Shown here piece by piece: positions 23,101-36,200 of a DNA stretch of 64,000 bases. Position 1 is the first letter of the stretch; each line of letters opens with the position of its first letter. The DNA is taken from positions 11,235,001 through 11,299,000 of the forward strand of contig OX387202.1 in assembly GCA_947561715.1 (NCBI GenBank), read 5' to 3'. Under the pieces are notes generated by a model that did no database searches, was not told the DNA's origin, and worked only from the letters and a program-made list of their open reading frames with translations. This stretch comes from Ascidia mentula. Its lineage: Eukaryota; Chordata; Ascidiacea; Phlebobranchia; Ascidiidae. Made by a program: the position numbers and the translations under genes.

Positions 23101-25453
23101 AACAAACATTTCAAAGTGACTGTGATTATAAGTTTGTTTTGAGAAAGTGCGGAATCAGAAGGTAGGAAGGGTAGGCTGAAAGATGTAACACAAAATTTTC
23201 TGTGACTAAGGCAGTTTGTTGGTGTTTCATGCGTAGGATTGCAATTTTTTGTACAGGTCCATGAATTGGACTGTTTCAATAATTAAACCCAATTTTTCTC
23301 AAAAACAAGTATTTTTCTGCAGACAGGTTTACACACTGTTTCGACCTGGAAGGTCTCATCAGTGCAGCTGGTGACCGTGGCACATGCTAGCTGGTAGACT
23401 AGCAAGTATTTTTCTATTTTAACATAAACATTACCTGATTGCCCAACAGATCTGTTCAGTCCTGTAAGAAGTCCATTGACATGTTCCATCATTTTGTTCA
23501 GAAATATGGATGATTTTTCTAAACAAAAACAGTACTTAAGAATATGGTATTGGTGGACATAAAGGTTTAGCCTTTTTTTATCAACATTAAAAAGTTTAAT
23601 AATATTTTTATAAACATTTCCTTTATTGTATACATAAGCTCAAAAGCAAAGCTCATACTTTGGTTGGTACTTTTTCCCAGCATGAGACCACATAAAAACC
23701 TCCTAACCATACTCCATTGACCTCCAGCTACCACATCATCGATCATTTTCTCAAACTCTTCTTCTGGCATGTAGGTGCTGATATACTTGGCCGTGAAAAT
23801 CTCCTGGAACAACTGGTGGCAAAAATATATAATTTTGTCACCATCAAACAGGCATTGATTAAATCCAAGTTGACGAGCCACGACTATCACAAAATCTTGA
23901 GCATTCATGTCATCAAGACCTTCTTCTTTGAGGTTTTCCATAGTAAAGACCACACTCCTTCGTAGCATACCCTTATAGGCCATTCTGCCAAGCGGTTCCC
24001 ATAGATTGTTGATATCCAGGCCTCTGGCATGATTTGAATGCCTTAAATGCTCCAGGATTGCCATAAAAAGTCCAGTAACAGTAGTTACAGAATTGAGGTC
24101 ATCAGCACTGCTGTACAGACCCACAATTACTATAAACTGTAATAGAATGGGATTATGACATAAATTAAGTAATTGGGGGGCTTTTGTGTTTAATATATTC
24201 CAGAGTTGTTCACTCTTTTCTCCAGCATAGGCATCGAACAACTTTTTCATGCTCTCAGTTGAAAGATCTTGAATGTAAATGGTGACATCTGGACGTAATT
24301 CAGACGGAATGGTGATCATTGCATGGGGTCTTGAAGTGAAGATGAGCCTGGAGTCCTTGAAAAACTTTTTGCTGCAAAGATTAGCTACTAGTTGTTGAAT
24401 AGACAGTGGTGTGTCATAAGAAGCATTTATTGGTTTTACATTTACAAGACTCCAAACAGCCTGATCATAGCCATCCATAATAAAAACACATTTTTCTGGA
24501 TTGTTAACCATCCATGCAAAAGCATTTTTTCTAGTGCTGCTATCAAGGCAAGGAAAAAGGTAATCCATTAAAAGCTGCCGTGCAGTAAGCTTGTCACTGT
24601 ATCCCATTTCCATGAACCGCAAATGGATTGGAAACAGGTCATTAACAGCCCTAATTAACATTTTGGATGCAGTGGATTTGCCACACCCAGGTTGCCCAAT
24701 CAGTGCAGTAAACTTTTTTTCGCTCACTAACTTAACTAACTCATTGAAAGGCACATTATGGCCTTTTTGCAAGTTTTTACCGAAAGATTTTACTATTGAG
24801 GATCCAAACACTTCACTTGCATCTTCGACCCCATCATAAAACTGGGTTGCTATGAAGGTAGGATATACAACTGGAAGGTCAATTGCAGTGGAATTTAACT
24901 GAGCAGGTAACAAAACATTTGCCCCCAAGTGTTTCTCTTGGTACTGAACCACTTCATTGATTGCTTCTCTATTTGTCCTGTCTGAAAAGCAAACAATGTT
25001 TGATAAATGGATGCACACCTTGGACCAAAAACATCATCACATGCTGACTGTTAAATTGTGAAACTACTTTAGTAAGTGAAAGCACCTTAGCAGGCTAATT
25101 TTCGTGTTTTGTGACAATTACCCAAATAGCTCTGATACAAATAAAAATATTTTTAGTATGTAATTTTATAACCAGTACAAACTTTGTTCGGGAACTGCTT
25201 CCATAGCTTGTTGTGCACTTGGTCCAGCAATTTGAACGTTATGTTGAATGTTTTGGACGATTTGTAGATTTTCAATTTTTTTTACCAAATAAAATTCATT
25301 TTGATGGTGGTGCTCCTCAGTTCCAATATAAAGATTCTAAACATGTCACAAATGAGGCATGTTTTATGATTTTTTTTTTATAAAAAATAAATATATACTG
25401 CTTACCTCACAGTTAATATTTTGCTCTGAAGAATTTGGTTTAGTCTCCTCCAT
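20063..25453 (-). CDS. NACHT-LRR receptor gene 2, 12 exons
   Basis: Intact paralogue of gene 1, 914 codons by the joined model. Exons: 25453-25406, 25336-25183, 24981-23659, 23518-23435, 23021-22786, 22622-22467, 22064-21909, 21769-21614, 21507-21352, 20911-20780, 20269-20236, 20172-20063. Exon 2 lacks 21 nt and exon 4 gains 18 nt relative to gene 1, both in frame. All LRR exons were read through and are open. The final exon is longer than in the paralogues because it enters the hAT-like element, supplying a different C-terminus. Intron 4 carries a SINE-like insertion. This is the only gene with the first-exon array upstream, and its own first exon is the proximal member of that array, so its transcription start choice may be unusual (inference). 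Confidence 0.85.
23319..23403. mobile_element. SINE-like 85-bp insertion in intron 4 of gene 2
   Basis: Flanked by a perfect 12-13 bp duplication (C)AAGTATTTTTCT (23306-23318 and 23403-23415) and absent from the same intron of genes 1 and 3. Its core GTTTCGACCT-GGTCTCAT-GTGCAGC recurs at 47678-47712 in the NDUFB10-like gene. Confidence 0.7.
23659..24981 (-). CDS. NACHT-domain exon of gene 2
   Basis: 1,323 nt, the same length and phases as gene 1. Walker A GQPGCGKST, Walker B FIMDGYDQ, then TSRPHA. The C-terminal two thirds are nearly identical to genes 1 and 3, while the first ~100 codons differ more. Confidence 0.92.
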
Positions 25454-25860
25454 TGTGTGATTACCAAGTTTGCATAGTCATGTTAATACTTTAAAACACA
25501 GTCTGGGCAAATAATCAAAGATCATAGTTTAACAAAATCTGTTTTACCATTAGAACCTACTTGTCACATTAAGTCTGATTCAAAGACGTTTGATCCAAAA
25601 GTAAGCTAACCAGTTTGTAAGTTAATGCCTATTTCCTTGTAAGTGATGTTGAAAGCATTATTGAACACCACACACAAATAATTGGGTTCTGATAATCCAA
25701 CTACAACTAGATAAAAAACATTAGTGCCTCGAGCTTACACATTTGCCTGGAAAATGATACATGGCCTTTCTTTGCTCGCCCAAAAGTAAACATTAACTGT
25801 CACGTAATATTTGTTGGCTCGAGTCGAAGTCCAAACATGTCGCTCACATATGGAAGCACA
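25454..25860 (-). promoter_or_regulatory. 5' flank of gene 2, proximal member of the array
   Basis: Matches the upstream regions of genes 1 and 3 and also every array unit. A segment near 25545-25615 is shared with the array but absent from genes 1 and 3, so the array arose from a gene-2-type 5' end. Donor-like CCATAT|GTGAGC lies at 25848/25847. The homology with genes 1 and 3 ends near 25860 and array sequence continues. Confidence 0.6.
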
Positions 25861-28800
25861 TTAATTTATTCACCTTTTGCATGGACGCAATACCTAATAA
25901 CCTTTCAGGTTTTATCGATGACCATGTCTCACAATTGCAGCGGTTTTTGCACAAAATGCAAACACCGTCATTCGAATTTTCAAAACAGTCTAAAAATGCG
26001 CATTTTCTGGGAACTGTCGACAACATTTTTGAAATAAAACGTGTGCTTCAATTTAAATTTAGGGACAAGGGACTAATAAAAAAAAACTAGGACCCAGGAC
26101 TAAAGATATCTCGTATAATTAAAGCGACCTACTAATTCAATGCATAATGGCCAAATTTCAGCTAAACACATGCCGGAATCCAGTTAAAAAACCAAGAACA
26201 AAGAAGGAATTCAGCAGCAAAGCTTGGACACAGACCGGCAGCAAAAACAAAAAAAGCAAGCTTTCGTAAGGAAGAAAACACGACTCAGAGAAAGCACAAA
26301 GGTGCCCGTACACTGAAGACGTATTCGCGTGAAATGTCGTCATGTTGCGGCGAAACCGTCATGGAATCAGAAAATAAGTGTTAGGCCAAGTATCCTACAT
26401 TTAACTGGTGACTTCGACGTGAATAATGTAAATATATTTGCTTGCCCAGCCCTATTTTTCACCATTGTGCATTGTTGTACTCTGTAAGGATGTAAGCCTA
26501 TAACCCTAACAACTGCTTACCTCACAGTTAATATTTTGCTCTTGAGAATTTGGTTTGGTCTCCTCCATTGTGCGGTTGTCAAGTTTGCATAGTTATGTTA
26601 ATACCTCAAAGCACAGTCTGGATAGTTAATCAAAGATCGTAGTTAAAGAAAATCTGTTTTACTATTAGAACATACTTGTCACATAAAGTACGATATAAAG
26701 ATGGTTGATCCAAAAAAGCTAACCAGTTTGATAGTTAATGCCTATATGTTGATTTATATAAGCATTATTGAACACCACACACAAATAATTGGAGTCTAGC
26801 ACTCCAACTTCAACTAAAAAAAACATTAGTGTTTCGAGCTTACACTTTCGCCTGGAAAACAATACGTGGCCTTAGTTTGCTCGCCCAAAAGTAAACATTC
26901 GCTGTCACGCAATATTTGTTGGCTCGAGTCGAAGTCCAAACATGTCGCTCACATATGGAAGCACATTAATTTATTCACCTTTTGCATGGACGCAATACCT
27001 AATAACCTTTCAGGTTTTATCGATGACCATGTCTTACAATTGCAGCGGTTTTTGCACAAAATGCAAACACTGTCATTCGAATTTTCAAAACAGTCTGAAA
27101 ATGCGCATTTTCTGGTGACGTCGATAACAATTTTGAAATAAAGTGTGCGTAAATTTAATTTTAGGGACAAGGGACTAACAAAAAAACTAGGACCCAGGAC
27201 TAAAGATATCTCGTATAATTAAAGCGACCTACTAATTCAATGCATAATAGCCAAATTTCAGCTAAACACATGCCGGAATCCAGTTAAAAAAACAAGAAAA
27301 AAGAAGGAATTCAGCAGCAAAGCTTGGACACAGACCGGCAGCAAAAACAAAAAAAGCAAGCTTTCGTAAGGAAGAAAACACGACTCAGAGAAAGCACAAA
27401 GGTGCCCGTACACTGAAGACGTATTCGCGTGAAATGTCGTCATGTTGCGGCGAAACCGTCATGGAATCAGAACATAAGTGTTAGGCCAAGTATCCTACAT
27501 TTAATTTGTGACTCCGACGTGATTAATGTAAATATATTTGCTTGCTCAGCCCTATTTTCACCATTGTGCATTGTTGTACTTTATATGGATGTAAGCCTAT
27601 AACCCTAACAACTGCTTACCTCACAGTTAATATTTTGATCTTGAGAATTTGGTTTAGTCTCCTCCATTGTGCGGTGGTCAAGTTTGCATAGTTATGTTAA
27701 TACCTCAAAGCACAGTCTGGACAATTAATCAAAGATCACAGTTTAACAAAATCTGTTTTACCATTAGAACATACTTGTCACATAAAGTACGATATAAAGA
27801 TGGTTGATCCAAAAAAGCTAACCAGTTTGATAGTTAATGCCTATATGTTGATTTATATAAGCATTATTGAACACCACACACAAATAATTGGAGTCTAGCA
27901 CTCCAACTTCAACTAAAAAAAAACATTAGTGCTTCGAGCTTACACTTTCGCCTGGAAAACAATACGTGGCCTTAGTTTGCTCGCCCAAAAGTAAACATTC
28001 GCTGTCACGCAATATTTGTTGGCTCGAGTCGAAGTCCAAACATGTCGCTCACATATGGAAGCACATTAATTTATTCACCTTTTGCATGGACGCAATACCT
28101 AATAACCTTTCAGGTTTTATCGATGACCATGTCTCACAATTGCAGCGTTTTTTTGCACAAAATGCAAACACCGTCATTTGAATTTTCAAAACAGTCTAAA
28201 AATGCTCATTTTCTGGGAACTGTCGACAACATTTTTGAAATAAAACGTGTGCATCATTTTAATTTTAGGGACAAGGGACTAATAAAAAAAAAACTAGGAC
28301 CCAGGACTAAAGATATCTCGTATAATTAAAGCGACCTACTAATTCAATGCATAATGGCCAAATTTCAGCAAACACATACCGGTATCCAGTAAAAAAACAA
28401 AAAAAAAGGACGAGGGGACATATGCTGCAGCAGAGCTTGGACAAAGACCGGCAGCAAAAACAAAAGCAGGCTTTTGTAAGGAAGAATACACGACTTAGAG
28501 AAAGCACAAAGGTGCACGTACACTGAAGACGTAGGCTATTCGCGTGAAATGTCGTCATGTTGCGGCGAAACCGTCATGGAATCAGAAAATAAGTGTTAGG
28601 CCAAGTATCCTACATTCAACTGGTGACTTCGACGTAATTAATGTAAATATATTTGCTTGCCCAGCCCTATTTTTCACCATTGTGCATTGTTGTACTCTGT
28701 ATGGATGTAAGCCTATAACCCTAACAACTGCTTACCTCACAGTTAATATTTTGCTCTTGAGAATTTGGTTTAGTCTCCTCCATTGTGCGGTTGTCAAGTT

Positions 28801-29852
28801 TGCATAGTTATGTTAATACCTCAAAGCACAGTCTGGACAGTTAATCAAAGATTATAGTTTAACAAAATCTGTTTCACCATTAGAACATACTTGTCACATA
28901 AAGTACGATATAAAGATGGTTGATCCAAAAAAGCTAACCAGTTTGATAGTTAATGCCTATATGTTGATTTATATAAGCATTATTGAACACCACACACAAA
29001 TAATTGGAGTCTAGCACTCCAACTTCAACTAAAAAAAAACATTAGTGTTTCGAGCTTACACTTTCGCCTGGAAAACAATACGTGGCCTTAGTTTGCTCGC
29101 CCAAAAGTAAACATTCGCTGTCACGCCATATTTGTTGGCTTGAGTCGAAGTCCAAACATGTCGCTCACATATGGAAGCACATTAATTTATTCACCTTTTG
29201 CATGGACGCAATACCTAATAACCTTTCAGGTTTTATCGATGACCATGTCTTACAATTGCAGCGTTTTTTTTTGCACAAAATGCAAACACCGTCATTCGAA
29301 TTTTCAAAACAGTCGAAAAACGCGCATTTTCTGGGAACAGTCGACAACATTTTTGAAACAAAACGTGTGCATCAATTTAATTTTAGGGACAAGGGACTAA
29401 TAAAAAAAAAACCAAGACCCAGGACTAAAGATATATCTCGTATAATTAAAGCGACCTACTAATTCAATGCATAATAGCCAAATTTCAGCTAAACACATGC
29501 CGGAATCCAGTTAAAAAAACAAGAAAAAAGAACGAATTCAGCAGCAAAGCTCGGACACAGACCGGCAGCAAAAACAAAAAAAGCAAGCTTTCGTGAGGAA
29601 GAAAACACGACTCAGAGAAAGCACAAAGGTGCCCGTACACTGAAGACGTATTCGCGTGAAATGTCGTCATGTTGCGGCGAAACCGTCATGAAATCAGAAA
29701 ATAAGTGTTAGGCCAAGTATCCTACATTTAACTGTTGACTTCGACGTGATTAATGTAAATTTATTTGCTTGCCCAGCCCTATTTTTCACCATTGTGCATT
29801 GTTGTACTCTGTATGGATGTAGCCTAAGCATATAACCCTAACAACTGCTTAC

Positions 29853-29900
29853 CTCACAGTTAATATTTTGCTCTTCAGAATTAGGTTAAGTCTCCTCCAT
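29853..29900 (-). pseudogene. Array first-exon copy 4 with nonsense codon
   Basis: The fifth codon region reads ATG GAG GAG ACT TAA, so the exon is closed after four residues. The splice donor is intact. It is the only copy I found with a stop. Confidence 0.8.
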
Positions 29901-32900
29901 TGTGCGGTTGTCAAGTTTGCATAGTTATGTTAATACCTCAAAGCACAGTCTGGACAGTTACTCAAAGATCATAGTTTAACAAAATCTGTTTTACCATTGG
30001 AACATACTTGTCACATAAAGTACGATATAAAGATGGTTGATCCAAAAAAGCTAACCAGTTTGGTAGTTAATGCCTATATGTTGATTTATATAAGCATTAT
30101 TGAACACCACACACAAATAATTGGAGTCTAGCACTCCAACTTCAACTAAAAAAAAACATTAGTGTTTCGAGCTTACACTTTCGCCTGGAAAACAATACGT
30201 GGCCTTAGTTTGCTCGCCCAAAAGTAAACATTCGCTGTCACGCCATATTTGTTGGCTTGAGTCGAAGTCCAAACATATCGCTCACATATGGAAGCACATT
30301 AATTTATTCACCTTTTGCATGGACGCAATACCTAATAACCTTTCAGGTTTTATCGATGACCATGTCTTACAATTGCAGCGTTTTTTTTGCACAAAATGCA
30401 AACACCGTCATTCGAATTTTCAAAACAGTCTAAAAACGCTCATTTTCTGGGAACTGTCGACAACATTTTTGAAATAAACGTGTGCATCAATTTAATTTTA
30501 GGGACAAGGGACTAACAAAAAAAACTAGGACCCAGGACTAAAGATATCTCGTATAATTAAAGCGACCTACTAATTCAATGCATAATGGCCAAATTTCAGC
30601 TAAACACATGCCGGAATCCGGCTAAAAAATCAAGAAAAAAGAACGAATTCTGCAGCAAAGCTTGGACACAGACCGACAGCAAAAACAAAAAAAGCAAGCT
30701 TTCGTAAGGAAGAAAACACGACTCAGAGAAAGCACAAAGGTGCCCGTACACTGAAGACGTATTCGCGTAAAATGTCGTCATGTTGCGGCGAAACCGTCAT
30801 GGAATCAGAAAATAAGTGTTAGGCCAAGTATCCTACATTTAACTGTTGACTCCGACGTGATTAATGTAAATTTATTTGCTTGCCCATCCCTATTTTTCAC
30901 CATTGTGCATTGTTGTACTCTGTATGGATGTAAGCCTATGACCCCAACAACTGCTTACCTCACAGTTAATATTTTGATCTTGAGAATTTGGTTTAGTCTC
31001 CTCCATTGTGCGGTTGTCAAGTTTGCATAGTTATGTTAATACCTCAAAGCACAGTCTGGACAATTAATCAAAGATCACAGTTTAACAAAATCTGTTTTAC
31101 CATTAGAACATACTTGTCACATAAAGTACGATATAAAGATGGTTGATCCAAAAAAGCTAACCAGTTTGGTAGTTAATGCCTATATGTTGTTTTATATAAG
31201 CATTATTGAACACCACACACAAATAATTGGAGTCTAGCACTCCAACTTCAACTAAAAAAAACATTAGTGCTTCGGGCTTACACTTTCGCCTGGAAAACAA
31301 TACGTGGCCTTAGTTTGCTCGCCCAAAAGTAAACATTCGCTGTCACGCAATATTTGTTGGCTCGAGTCGATGTCCAAACATGTCGCTCACATATGGAAGC
31401 ACATTAATTTATTCACCTTTTGCATGGACGCAATACCTAATAACCTTTCAGGTTTTATCGATGACCATGTCTTACAATTGCAGCGTTTTTTTTGCACGCA
31501 AAGCAAACACCGTCATTCGAATTTTCAAAACAGTCTAAAAACGCGCATTTTCTGGGAACTGTCGACAACATTTTTGAAATAAACGTGTGCAGCAATTTAA
31601 TTTTAGGGACGAGGGACTAACAAAAAAAAACTAGGACCCAGGACAAAAGATATCTCGTATAATTAAAGCGACCTACTAATTCAATGCATAATAGCCAAAT
31701 TTCAGCTAAACACATGCCGGAATCCAGTTTAAAAAACAAGAAAAAGGAACGAATTCAGCAGCAAAGCTTGGACACAGACCGGCAGCAAAAACAAAAAAAG
31801 CAAGCTTTCGTAAGGAAGAAAACACGACTCAGAGAAAGCACAAAGGTGCCCGTACACTGAAGACGTATTCGCGTGAAATGTCGTCATGTTGCGGCGAAAC
31901 CGTCATGGAATCAGAAAATAAGTGTTAGGCCAAGTATCCTACATTTAACTGTTGACTTCGACGTGATTAATGTAAATTTATTTGCATCCCCAGCCCTATT
32001 TTTCACCATTGTGCATTGTTGTACTCTGTATGGATGTAGCCTAAGCATATAACCCTAACAACTGCTTACCTCACAGTTAATATTTTGCTCTTGAGAATTT
32101 GGTTTAGTCTCCTCCATTGTGCGGTTGTCAAGTTTGCATAGTTATGTTAATACCTCAAAGCACAGTCTGGACAGTTAATCAAAGATCATAGTTTAACAAA
32201 ATCTGTTTTACCATTAGAACATACTTGTCACATAAAGTACGATATAAAGATGGTTGATCCAAAAAAGCTAACCAGTTTGATAGTTAATGCCTATATGTTG
32301 ATTTATGTAAGCATTATTGAACACCACACACAAATAATTGGAGTCTAGCACTCCAACTTCAACTAAAAAAAATTCGTGTTTCGAGCTTACACTTTCGCCT
32401 GGAAAACAATACGTGGCCTTAGTTTGCTCGCCCAAAAGTAAACATTCGCTGTCACGCAATATTTGTTGGCTCGAGTCGAAGACCAAACATAACACTCACA
32501 TATGAAAGCACATTAATTTATTCACCTTTTGCATGGACGCAATACCTAATAACCTTTCAGGTTTCATTGATGTCCATGCCTTGGTTTACAGGTGCAGCGG
32601 TTTTTACTGAAAATTATAACACTGCATCGTACGAATTTTCAAAACAGTCTAAAAACGCGCATTTTCTGGTGACGTTGATAACAATTTTAAAATAAAGTGA
32701 GCATCAATTTAATTTTAGGGACAAGGGACTAATAAAAAAAAGCTAGGACCCAGGACTAAAGATATCTCGTATAATTAAAGCGACCTACTAATTCAATGCA
32801 TAATGACCAAATTTCAGCTAAACACATGCCAGAATCCAGTCAAAAAAACAAGAAAAAAGAAGGAATTCAGCAGCAAAGCTTGGACACAGACCGGCAGCAA

Positions 32901-33177
32901 AAACAAAAAAAAGCAAGCTTTCGTAAGGAAGAAAACACGACTCAGAGAAAGCACAAAGGTGCCCGTACACTGAAGACGTATTCGCGTGAAATGTCGTCAT
33001 GTTGCGGCGAAACCGTCATGGAATCAGAAAATAAGTGTTAGGCCAAGTATCCTACATTTAACTGGTGACTTCGACGTGATTAATGTAAATTTATTTGCTT
33101 GCCCAGCCCTATTTTTCACCATTGCGCATTGTTGTACTCTGTATGGATGTAAGCCTATAACCCTAACAACTGCTTAC

Positions 33178-33234
33178 CTCACAGTTAATATTGTTAATAT
33201 TTTGCTCTTGAGAATTTGGTTTGGTCTCCTCCAT
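33178..33234 (-). other. Array first-exon copy 7 with 9-bp in-frame insertion
   Basis: An ATATTAACA-type 9-bp duplication lengthens this exon to 57 nt and repeats Asn-Ile-Asn. Start codon, frame and donor are kept. Confidence 0.75.
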
Positions 33235-36200
33235 TGTGCGGTTGTCAAGTTTGCATAGTTATGTTAATACCTCAAAGCACAGTCTGGACAGTTACTCAAA
33301 GATCATAGTTTAACAAAATCTGTTTTACCATTAGAACATACTTGTCACATAAAGTACGATATATAGATGGTTGATCCAAAAAAGCTAACCTATTTGATAG
33401 TTAATGCCTATATGTTGATTTATATAAGCATTATTGAACACCACACACAAATAATTGGAGTCTAGCACTCCAACTTCAACTAAAAAAAACATTAGTGTTT
33501 CGAGCTTACACTTTCGCCTGGAAAACAATACGTGGCCTTAAGTTTGCTCGCCCAAAAGTAAACATTCGCTGTCACGCAATATTTGTTGGCTCGAATCAAA
33601 GTCCAAACATGTCGCTCACAGATGGAAGCACATTAATTTATTCACCTTTTGCATGGACGCAATACCTAACAACCTTTCAGGTTTTATCGATGACCATGTC
33701 TTACAATTGCAGCGGTTTTTTGCACAAAATGCAAACACCGTCATTCGAATTTTCAAAACAGTCTAAAAATGCGCATTTTCTGGGAACTGTCGACAACATT
33801 TTTGAAATAAAACGTGTTCATCAATTTAATTTTAGGGACAAGGGACTAATAAAAAAAAACTAGGACCCAGGACTAAAGATATCTCGTATAATTAAAGCAA
33901 CCTACTAATTCAATGCATAATGGCCAAATTTCAGCTAAACACATGCCGGAATCCAGTTAAAAAACCAAGAACAAAGAACGAATTTTGCAGCAAAGCTTGG
34001 ACACAGACCGGCAGCAAAAACAAAAAAAGCAAGCTTTCGTAAGGAAGAAAACACGACTCAGAGAAAGCACAAAGGTGCCCGTACACTGAAGACGTATTCG
34101 CGTAAAATGTCGTCATGTTGCGGCGAAACCGTCATGAAATCAGAAAATAAGTGTTAGGCCAAGTATCCTACATTTAACTGGTGACTCCGACGTGATTAAT
34201 GTAAATTTATTTGCTTGCCCAGCCCTATTTTTCACCATTGTGCATTGTTGTACTCTGTATGTATGTAAGCCTATAACCCTATAACAACTGCTTACCTCAC
34301 AGTTAATATTTTGCTCTTGAGAATTTGGTTTAGTCTCCTCCATTGTGCGGTTGTCAAGTTTGCATAGTTATGTTAATACCTCAAAGCACAGTCTGGACAG
34401 TTAATCAAAGATCATAGTTTAACAAAATCTGTTTTACCATTAGAACATACTTGTCACATAAAGTACGATATAAAGATGGTTGATCCAAAAAAGGTAACCA
34501 GTTTGATGGTTAATGCCTATGTGTTGATTTATATAAGCATTATTGAACACCACACACAAATAATTGGAGTCTAGCACTCCAACTTCAACTAAAAAAAAAA
34601 CATTAGTGCCTCGAGCTTACACTTTCGCCTGGAAAACAATACGTGGCCTTAGTTTGCTCGCCCAAAAGTAAACATTCGCTGTCACGCAATATTTGTTGGC
34701 TCGAGTCGAAGACCAAACATAACACTCACATATGGAAGCACATGAATTTATTCACCTTTTGCATGGACGCAAGACCTAATAACCTTTCAGGTTTCATTGA
34801 TGTCCATGCCTTGGTTTACAGGTGCAGCGGTTTTTACTGAAAATTAAAACACTGGGTGGTACGAATTTTCAAAACAGTCTAAAAACGCGCATTTTCTGGG
34901 AACTGTCGACAACATTTTTGAAATAAAACGTGTGCATCAATTTAATTTTAGGGACAAGGGACTAATAAAAAAAACTAGGACCCAGGACTAAAGACATCTC
35001 GCATAATTAAAGCGACCTACTAATTCAATGCATAATGGCCAAATTTCAGCTAAACACATGCCGGAATCCAGTTAAAAAACCAAGAAAAAAGAACGAATTC
35101 TGCAGCAAAGCTTGGACACAGACCGGCAGCAAAAACAAAAAAAGCAAGCTTTCGTAAGGAAGAAAACACGACTCAGAGAAAGCACAAAGGTGCCCGTACA
35201 CTGAAGACGTATTCGCGTAAAATGTCGTCATGTTGCGGCGAAACCGTCATGAAATCAGAAAATAAGTGTTAGGCCAAGTATCCTACATTTAACTGGTGAC
35301 TCCGACGTGATTAATGTAAATTTATTTGCTTGCCCAGCCCTATTTTTCACCATTGTGCATTGTTGTACTCTGTATGGATGTAAGCCTATAACCCTATAAC
35401 AACTGCTTACCTCACAGTTAATATTTTGCTCTTGAGAATTTGGTTTAGTCTCCTCCATTGTGCGGTTGTCAAGTTTGCATAGTTATGTTAATACCTCAAA
35501 GCACAGTCTGGACAGTTAATCAAAGATCATAGTTTAACAAAATCTGTTTTACCATTAGAACATACTTGTCACATAAAGTACGATATAAAGATGGTTGATC
35601 CAAAAAAGGTAACCAGTTTGATGGTTAATGCCTATGTGTTGATTTATATAAGCATTATTGAACACCACACACAAATAATTGGAGTCTAGCACTCCAACTT
35701 CAACTAAAAAAAAAACATTAGTGCCTCGAGCTTACACTTTCGCCTGGAAAACAATACGTGGCCTTAGTTTGCTCGCCCAAAAGTAAACATTCGCTGTCAC
35801 GCAATATTTGTTGGCTCGAGTCGAAGACCAAACATAACACTCACATATGGAAGCACATGAATTTATTCACCTTTTGCATGGACGCAAGACCTAATAACCT
35901 TTCAGGTTTCATTGATGTCCATGCCTTGGTTTACAGGTGCAGCGGTTTTTACTGAAAATTAAAACACTGGGTGGTACGAATTTTCAAAACAGTCTAAAAA
36001 CGCGCATTTTCTGGGAACTGTCGACAACATTTTTGAAATAAAACGTGTGCATCAATTTAATTTTAGGGACAAGGGACTAATAAAAAAAAAACTAGGACCC
36101 AGGACTAAAGACATCTCGCATAATTAAAGCGACCTACTAATTCAATGCATAATGGCCAAATTTCAGCTAAACACATGCCGGAATCCAGTTAAAAAACCAA

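Noticed and set aside
25844..26026. Cys-rich minus-strand frame (CILCKNRCNC) in type A units
   Set aside because: It looked like a zinc-binding peptide, but T-run changes shift it in several units and type B units lack it.
33495..33863. 122-codon plus-strand frame in the array (also near 36833 and 37902, 135 codons)
   Set aside because: It is antisense to the NLR first exons, lies in type A units only, breaks by one-base T-run changes in neighbours, and shows no family motif.
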